From Perkinsus chesapeaki (taxonomy: Eukaryota > Perkinsozoa > Perkinsida > Perkinsidae), in contig JAAPAO010000356.1 in assembly GCA_013115145.1 (NCBI GenBank), positions 1 to 37,030 of the forward strand: a stretch of DNA of 37,030 nucleotides, read 5' to 3'. Under the pieces are notes generated by a model that was given only the letters and a program-made list of their open reading frames with translations, searched no databases and had not been told where the DNA came from. How positions within the stretch are numbered: position 1 is the stretch's first letter; every line of letters starts with the position of its first letter. Made by a program: the position numbers and the translations under genes. Shown piece by piece: positions 30,014 to 37,030 of the stretch.

Positions 30014-32804
30014 ATGTCCTCCTCCTCCTCGCCACCAGTTAACCCCTTCGCTGCCCTCTCAGTTGGTAAGAGCTTCAAGGTTAAAACTGTCGACCTTACC
30101 CTTGATGATGACTCTAAACACCATAAGAAGCATAAGAAGGATAAGAGGAAGCATAGCCGTCACCATTATCGGGTGGATCGTAGTGACGATTCACCTCAAA
30201 AGCGGCGGCATCACCAAAAGAAGCGCAGAAGATCGTCGAGCGCATCGAGCAGCTCAGAGTCGGAGCCTGCTCATGACCGTTCCTCAACCCCTCCGCCCCA
30301 CCGCTCTGGTGACATCATGTTCAACCTCGGTCCATTCCAGTTCTTCCCCGACACCATAGGGGCGTCCTTCAGCAACGGCCAATGCTTTCGCCCTGAGGTC
30401 CCCACCATCCTCAAGCGCCTGGCCAACTCTGGTGGCCGGCGCGATGGTGTCCGTGATGCGCCTGTGCGATATTATGATAGGAAAGCTACTGCTGTGGTCA
30501 ACGGAGCTAACACGGACCATTGGGATCGACCACAAGGGAACTGCCGGATGCCCGGAGCTGACGATACTATCTTAAAGATGGCAGCGCCCGAGGCAGGGGT
30601 AGAGGAGAGCGATGATGGCAAAGACGGTGATCCGGACGAAAGAGACTTGAAGGTTCCTCTGGGTGAACTGGAGACCGAGAATCGGAGGCTGATACAGAGA
30701 TGTCGAGCCCATCCTGATAGGGTGGCAAACTGGATGGAGTTCATAGACCATCAGAAGAGATGGATGAGCAGTCTTGGTATTGATAAAGGCAGTATCGAAG
30801 ATAAGATACGTGTCATACTAGAAGATGCTGTAAAGAGCTCACCAGGTAGGCATCACCTTAACCGGTAACCTGGAGTAGTCTCGTTGTGCAGGCACGCCCC
30901 GTTTGTGGCAGTTGCGGTTGCTGGACCATGCTCCCTCGGATCCTAGACAGGATCGCGCACTATGGACAATGGCCATGCGGGAGCCTTCTGTTGCCAGCTC
31001 ACTTGCATCTTCCTGTGTTCAATCACTCATCGATAGCTCCACCCAAACCGAGGAGGCCACTCGAGATCCTGCCGCCCTGCTTGAACTTATTATGGGCTCT
31101 GGGGTGCTCAGTTCTTTAACGGTGGAAGTTGTCTACGAGATCCTCTGCCGTGTAGCCATGTTCGACATGTCCAGGGCCTTGTTGCTCTTTAGAGGAGTGG
31201 CGACGAGAGCTCTATTCCACAAAGTAGCCCCCCTCATTGGCTCGCCATCAGCCCACTACGCCCTAGTCGGTCACGACATCATGAACGTTAATCCTGGCTT
31301 CCTGGGAATCTGCGAGAGCGTCGACGCTGCTACCCCGGCTCAGACCAACGGAGATGACGTTGAGGTCAGACTGGCGAAGGCCCTCAGCAACTTCCCGCCG
31401 TCGCCGATACTTGGATGGGCTGCAAAGGAGTTCTCCCTGGAGCTCCCACAGGTCACCGCAACCGAGCTCAGTGAGGAAGATACTCACCTTGTTGAGAGAC
31501 TGGCTCGAGGGTTGTCGAAGAGGGACGGCATCGAACTTACTTTGAGATTGGTGGACATACTTTGTGGAGATACAATGGGTAACTCCGCCGACGTCAGTAT
31601 TAAAGCTGTCCAGACCCGCCCTTCTTGATCAGGTTCCCTAGAAAGATGTTCTTGTCGGAATCCTTATCGTCTGGTATTCCACGGCTACTTCGGCGATACA
31701 GCGCAGCTGCCTCTGGTGTCCGGTGACCGTTGCCGAGTTCTTGCAGCGCGGTGTCTGGCACAAGCCTTGTTGGCATGTACAACAGATGAGATTGAAGAGT
31801 CTTTGCTGCTGCGTGATCTTATCATCAGAGCCGAGCCTAGTACCGGTAGGGCCGTTGTTGCCACCTCGACGTCGTCAATCAGACTGTGGGCCGCCTACGC
31901 TCTGAGCCAACTCGACACCAACCCCAGTGTGATGGAGAAATGTTTGTCTTCCTTCGACCAGTGCTTTCCTCTCAAAGCTGCGTTGGCTCACTATAAGCTC
32001 CTCAACGGCAGCCTCTCCACCGCTGTCGAGTGTATTACTGGAAGCTCCTCTAACGTGGCTATTGCAAGCAAGCTCGAGGAGCTTCGGGAAGGTCTAGCCT
32101 CGGCAGACAGGACCGACCCGCCCTGCATCGGGCTCCCCTCTACGTTTTCTGCTTCTATATGGTGTATTTGGCTGCTTAATACAGCGAGGAACCCCACTCA
32201 CCCGGAGAAGCCACTTGCCGAGTTTTGGCGTCTCCTACCGGATCCTACCTCTGCCGTGGCCGACCTGTCCAACCGCTCTACAGAGCTTGTCTGTCAGTGG
32301 CTCATTGACTGTCTGCATACCCTCGAGGTGCCGCCAAATCTTATGCGAGCGGCATGTCTCAAGGCAAGTAGGCTCTTCCCTGGTCGCCCTGCTCTCTTAC
32401 CAGTCAACTTGCCGATAAGGGAGCAATGGCGGCTTCAACCGATTGCTCGTGAACCTACAGCCTCCGCCGTGCTCGGTGTACACCTTCCGGCCCTACGTCG
32501 CCCGATAGCGGCAGCCTACGCATCCTCGAAGCTCCCCACGGCCTCCCTCGAAGTTGCGAACGTGCTCCAAGCGAGCGATCGGTCCCTGGCTGAGAGGCAT
32601 TGCCTAGCTGGTCTCGGTCGACTGCCCATGCCCCACCGTGGCCTCTGGGCTCTTCGAGTCGCCTTGATCGACCGCAACATGATTGACTATGAAGATAAAG
32701 TTGTCGATATTGTGTGCGCTATGGCCGAGGCTGGCATGGAGCCGAGGAGTGATGTTGTTGAATGGTTAGCGGCTGTCGAGGCACAAGACGAGGGAAGCGA
32801 ATAA
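30014..32804 (+). CDS. NRDE2: NRDE2-like nuclear RNA-processing factor, three exons
   Basis: Exons 30014-30845, 30892-31596 and 31642-32804 join in frame across 46- and 45-nt introns to give 899 residues. The N-terminus is Ser-rich and very basic (KHHKKHKKDKRKHSRHH, KKRRRSSSASSSSESE), a nuclear-type low-complexity region. A HAT-repeat-like start follows: LETENRRLIQRCRAHPDRVA then NWMEFIDHQKRWM, then KIRVILEDAVKSSPGTPRLW and LRLLDHAP. This matches where NRDE2 proteins begin their HAT array. The remaining 550 residues are helical with Trp/Leu patterns (NPYRLVFHGYF, LWAAYALSQLDTN, LWALRVALIDR). NRDE2 acts with the exosome helicase MTR4 in nuclear RNA surveillance, and in worms in nuclear RNAi. 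The start is the ATG before SSSSSPPVNPF; the longer open frame upstream of it is low complexity. Confidence 0.7.
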
Positions 32805-32893
32805 GATACTTGTGTATTGTTTCACTGTATCAGTCTGTTTCGCTGTAACTGTTATTGCCAAGGACCGTTCTACAGACGTTTCCAATAGACACA

Positions 32894-33883
32894 ATGTTTT
32901 TTCAAGAGGACGCTGCCCACGACCACGGAGGGTGCTGCGCTAATCGAGAGCGAGCCGAGCGAGAGAGGCAGGCGAAGCTAATAGCCGATATCGAGGCAGC
33001 AAACGCTCGAGTAAGCCCCTAGATGAATCTGCTTAGTAGCTCGCTGCTTTGGCGGGCTCGGCGCCACAAGGGCAGACATTCGGGATGCCGCGCAAGTTGC
33101 GTGGTACCATGTCAGATGCTCGTGTGGTGGCAGTACCACATGAGCCCACCCTAGTGTGTCAGTTACGTGACGCGGCTGATCCCAGTGAGGTGAGCAGCAA
33201 TCCGTAACACTTTCGTCTGGGGTCAGTCACACACGGCTCTTGCTGATGCGTCCATTTTAGGCTTTCACTACCAGATTAGCTGTCCACACGGCGATGGAGA
33301 GGTCCCTCCGTAGACCCTCGGGCAGCAGACCATCTGAAGAGGCAAGCTCCGATCAGTGAGGAGGCTCTCAGTGTTCCATTAACACAGCCCTGACCGTTAG
33401 TGTTCAGGCAAGCGGAGGTTTCCGAAGAGGACACAACCGAGGAGCATGCCTCCCTAACCCGACAGAGACTAGTGTCGCTTAAGGTGCCCCTTGTGAACTT
33501 CAGGAAGGTCGCGGGGTTAACAGTTGGTGGGGAGTGTGGTGAAAGGCCCGTCCTCGCCTTGCTGACCCCCTGCATTGGCAGCGAGGAGCCTGGCAATGAA
33601 CCGTGGATTAAGGTAAGATCTGGCGATAGAAGGAAAGCACGGCGGTTTGGTGGCAGGTTTTCCAACAAGCAGCGGCTACCATTGCCGAGTCGGTCATCAG
33701 CGCGGTCTCTATCATTTGCCTGCCCAGCAATCCTGCGGCAACCTGTGGCGACTCAGAGTGTCCGTGGACGTTAACCCTGCCAAGCACTGCCTCACAAGAA
33801 GAGCGCAGCAAATTCAACTTCGCTAAGCAGTGCCTGTTGCCCATGATGATGTTCGGGGCTGACCCTGTTATAATAGCATGGTA
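32894..33883 (+). CDS. hypothetical protein, several exons
   Basis: Starting at the ATG at 32894 (MFFQEDAAHDHGGCC), consecutive plus-strand exons can be followed to a stop near 33883. The segments are a charged helix (NRERAERERQAKLIADIEAA), LRGTMSDARVVAVPHEPTLV, an exon starting AFTTRLAVHTAMERSLRR, EVSEEDTTEEHASL with LVSLKVPLVNFRK, a ten-residue exon EEPGNEPWIK and a final exon with AAATIAESVISAVSI ending MMMFGADPVIIAW. The first intron would be only 29 nt (33011-33039) if the join is right, shorter than any other here. The remaining joins are ordinary. I recognise no family. The last part is hydrophobic and might contact a membrane. Confidence 0.5.
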
Positions 33884-34981
33884 AGTAACAGCTTATCAGT
33901 AACAGTAGCGTAAGGTCTGTGCGACAGTTGCTAATCTGTCAGGCGAGGTCGAGGTATTTGTGGTATGATATGCGGTAAAGACAAGCTATCAGATTCTAAT
34001 GCTGTTAATGTCGATACACTTTCTAAGATAACAGGGTTGATGATGAATACGACGACGACGACGTAATACATTGCAAAGTTTCATTTAACGTTTACTTTGG
34101 CTTTGGGTTAGATAGCATAACACTTAGAATACTTCAGACGCTGCTATGAGCTAATTTCGCAACTTAGCAGTGAGCTTTTACGATGCAGCAGACGGCATTG
34201 CTTGATTCGTTTCACTGCGAACATGCTACTTCGTTTCAAACTACGTAGCTTTAAGAAGACCACGAGGTGCTAGTCGCTTTAACAGTGGCTTTAAAGTTTG
34301 GTAAATAACAGAAATGGATTCTACGTATTGATGTCAGAGATTGTTCACCACTTAGTATCATGTCATCAACGGCATTGATGCCTGAGACTTGAAGTTATAC
34401 CATTCTTCATCACTCATACTCATTAATGCCTCAGCGAGACGACTCTTTGGTTGTGTTTATCAACATTGTTGTTGTTCTGCCTGGGGCGACAACTACAATC
34501 ATCATGGGCATTTCATCAAATGTGGTATGTTCCGAAACCATCACAAGTCCAATCAGCATCGGCCAAAAGAACAACAAAAGGAGGTCTCGATTACCAGGCG
34601 CTTTTATCTTCGCGCTTTGCGGCACTCGCTGCCCGATATAACAAGCGAGCGAGCAATTTGAGCGCGTGTCTTCATTAGAAGAAGTCTACTGGTGTTGGTG
34701 TGTTCCCGATGCCAGCAGCTTCATAGCTAAAATCGATCAACCGCGCGGGTCCAAATGAAAAAGCGCGCGCCAGGATATATCGTGACTGACACAACAATTG
34801 CCCCTTCAACATATAGAAAAAAGCCGCTGTCTTATCGAGGTCAAAAGTACATACCACATTTCGCCATTATCATCACAACAATGGGCAACACAGCAGACCT
34901 TTGATGTTCGATACAGCCTTCCTTCAAAATGTACCACAACCGCCGTATTTACACCTCAGTGATGATGATGGTCATCATATG
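33884..34981. other. spacer between convergent genes
   Basis: The genes on both sides point into this region. It contains an ACG triplet run (about 34053-34070). There are open frames around 34389-34678, one of them with a hydrophobic start (ATG at 34426, LVVFINIVVVLPG) that might be a small signal-anchor protein. I could not join it to other exons, so I do not call it a gene. Confidence 0.4.
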
Positions 34982-36867
34982 TTAGAAGAGAACATTTCCT
35001 TGCTCTTTCTCCTTATACAGTGTCTCATAGTACTGATAGATGATGGTAACTAACAGAATCATTTCAACAGCAACGAAATTGATAATGACTTACCCGCCAG
35101 CAAGATACCAGTTCCCGAGCCAATGGCACCGAGCATGTCCGCGAAGATGGTAAGAGCACCAATACACATACCTGAGAAGATTTACTTCACGAGACCTACA
35201 GAAGGTATTCTTACCTCCGAAAGCAGCTGCGGTGGGGATGTACATGTTCAAGACATGTAACAAAGAGGTATCACGATGGCCAGAGAAAATCATCTGATTG
35301 AAACTTTTGACGGGGGGAAGGAGAAACTGTCTTGACTCACCTCCTGATCTCTGAGCTGCTTGGCAACGTCCTTCGGGCTGCTGCCGCTAACCTCGATCCA
35401 GGTCTTAGCGAACAGAGCACAACTGGTAAGGACGAAGGTAACATAAACAATGACATGGATAGGATCGCTGATAGCATCAGTGAAGCTATTAGGGGGAGAT
35501 ATGTAATAGGCAATGCCACCAACAGGGATGGACTGAGTACCCGCCATATCAACATCTTGCCACTGACCAAGCAGATTGACAATCATGTTATTCTTGAATC
35601 TAAGAGCCCCAGTATAGCCTTTCCTCACAGTCGTATAAAGCTGCTCACCTTCTATACAATATTTGCGAGAAGAAGTACAAGTTAGAGACGAGAGCCGTCT
35701 GGAGGATAATGGGGATGTTGGAGGTGTAGAACAGTTTAATAGGGTACGAACCAGTCTGACCACGAACCTTCTGATACCTGAATCCATAATAATGGAACGA
35801 TGGCAGGCATGAAGCAGCAGCTGACTACTTGATGGGTAGATTCACCTGGAAGCCTTGGAAGTAGATGACGACGAAAAACACGATCGCTGTGGCGAGCAAA
35901 TTAGTGAGATTGGGGGCAGTGGAGCGATAGAAGGCTTCCTTAAGAGCCATAAGCTTATCGTTTCGTGTGATCAACAAGTGGAAGAGAGCGATGATAGCTC
36001 CTTCAAACTCGGTACCTAATAGGAGCTGATAGAATCGGCCGGAGGCGAGCCACTGTAGGCTGATATCTTACCCTTGCCAGTGTTAAGAGTGGTAGGAGAG
36101 AAGGCCTTCCAGATGACATTCTCACAAAGGTTAGTGGCAATGAAGAGGGAGATACCCGATCCAAGACCGTAGCCCTTTTGGAGCAGTTCATCAAGCTAAC
36201 AAATAGGAATAATAGATCTAAGAACACAGTTAATGGGATTACCAACAGGACGATAACGCCGGCAAAAAAGAGCTGGATAATGATAAGAAGGGCATTGCCA
36301 GCACCGATCTCCGTGACATCACCGTACATACCAGACATAACATAAGCGGCGGCTTCACCAAGTGTTATGAGAATGCCCAACAGCTTTTGTGCACCCTAAA
36401 AGGAGATAGTAACGGTGATAGGAGGGAAGGCCACTGACATTGAAAAGTGCACGGTCCTCCTTCAAGCTCTGATCAACCTCAATTATCTTCGATCCAGCAA
36501 GAAGCTGCATTATCATACCGGATGTAATGATAGGCGAGATACCTGATGAGTGTTGGCTCCATGTTGTTTGGCAATGCTCATTCTTGTTAATGAGCCACGC
36601 GTACTGGACCCGCTTATGATCCCCCTAGAACTCACCAAGCTCCATCAAAGTCCCTCGATTAGAGGCCAGAATAACACGCATCCAATAAAAAGGATCAGCA
36701 TTCTTGTTGGTTGCAATACCATATAGAGGTATTTGACAACAGACAAGATAGATAAAAAGGGCCATAGCCGTCCACAGTATCTTCTCCTTGAACGGGATTC
36801 GCCTATCAGGCGATGCCACCTCAGGCATGAGGAACATCGCCGGGCGGATCAGATCAAGGAACCTCAT
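34982..36867 (-). CDS. SEC61A: Sec61 alpha subunit, protein translocation channel (ten exons)
   Basis: Exons 36867-36636, 36542-36439, 36395-36243, 36195-36072, 36015-35829, 35777-35649, 35599-35341, 35293-35215, 35171-35094 and 35049-34982 join in frame to 470 residues (human 476). The introns are 43-93 nt. The product follows Sec61-alpha throughout: [20 protein letters not shown], the plug-region start [30 protein letters not shown], a block beginning [107 protein letters not shown] and [20 protein letters not shown]. It forms the ER membrane pore for secretory and membrane proteins. The start ATG is at 36867 and the stop at 34982-34984. Confidence 0.97.
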
Positions 36868-37030
36868 GATTTAAGGGACGGTTGATGAATGGTAACTAAT
36901 TAAAACCAGTCAAAGTAGCTCCAAGCCCCAGCAGCTCGGAGTTCGTTATTGAAATTCCATGGCGATTCACTACGCTCCGTCGAGCGCATCCATTGTCTCG
37001 CTCGCCAAGTAACGCTCGTAAGATATCTCT
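36868..37030. promoter_or_regulatory. upstream flank of Sec61 alpha
   Basis: Short region to the window's right edge; it presumably carries the Sec61 promoter and leader. No gene seen. Confidence 0.35.

Noticed and set aside
30284-30744. Minus-strand frames of 83 and 90 codons
   Set aside because: They are antisense to the first exon of the NRDE2-like gene.

Overview
The window is protist nuclear DNA. Genes are small, close together and split by very short GT-AG introns, mostly 36-70 nt. Several housekeeping genes reassemble cleanly once those introns are removed: Sec61-alpha, Tim14/Pam18, the proteasome subunit Rpn9, an ethanolamine-phosphate cytidylyltransferase (ECT) family, and an NRDE2-like factor. 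The flagellar protein CFAP91 shows the organism makes cilia or flagella. My best guess is a perkinsozoan or related alveolate such as Perkinsus. That is inference from intron size, gene density and protein style, not from a species marker.

Layout: 1-1590, no convincing gene except a possible gene end with a membrane segment at the left edge. 1595-7732, minus strand: F-box/LRR-like gene, Tim14 (five exons solved), an armadillo-repeat protein, a tiny 85-residue gene and a 330-residue protein of unknown function. 7733-8442, divergent intergenic region. 8443-12154, plus strand: a HEAT-like nuclear protein (possible RIX1/PELP1 relative) and Rpn9 (ten exons solved). 12155-12899, convergent spacer with a long hairpin. 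12900-25800, minus strand: three tandem ECT genes (copies A, B, C), a decayed and an intact FAM151 gene, a PRCC-like splicing-associated protein and CFAP91. 25800-26337, divergent spacer. 26338-33883, plus strand: a J-domain membrane protein, a secreted cysteine-rich protein, an SVIP-like p97-binding protein, an NRDE2-like protein and one unknown gene. 33884-34981, spacer. 34982-36867, minus strand: Sec61-alpha (ten exons solved).

The most unusual region is 12.6-21.6 kb. It looks like a repeated unit of 3' flank, ECT and FAM151. Copies A and C are almost identical over long stretches but diverge sharply in a block in the middle. Copy A has a TAA stop where copy C has GAA, just before the second catalytic domain. 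All three copies have Asn in place of the first His of the second HxGH motif. Between copies A and B lies a decayed piece of FAM151.

The genes do not form one pathway. They cover protein translocation (Sec61, Tim14), protein turnover (Rpn9, SVIP-like), phosphatidylethanolamine synthesis (ECT), RNA processing (PRCC-like, NRDE2-like) and flagella (CFAP91). Exon joins were found by eye from reading frame, splice sites and family resemblance. Joins described as solved keep the frame exactly. Other genes are given as spans.
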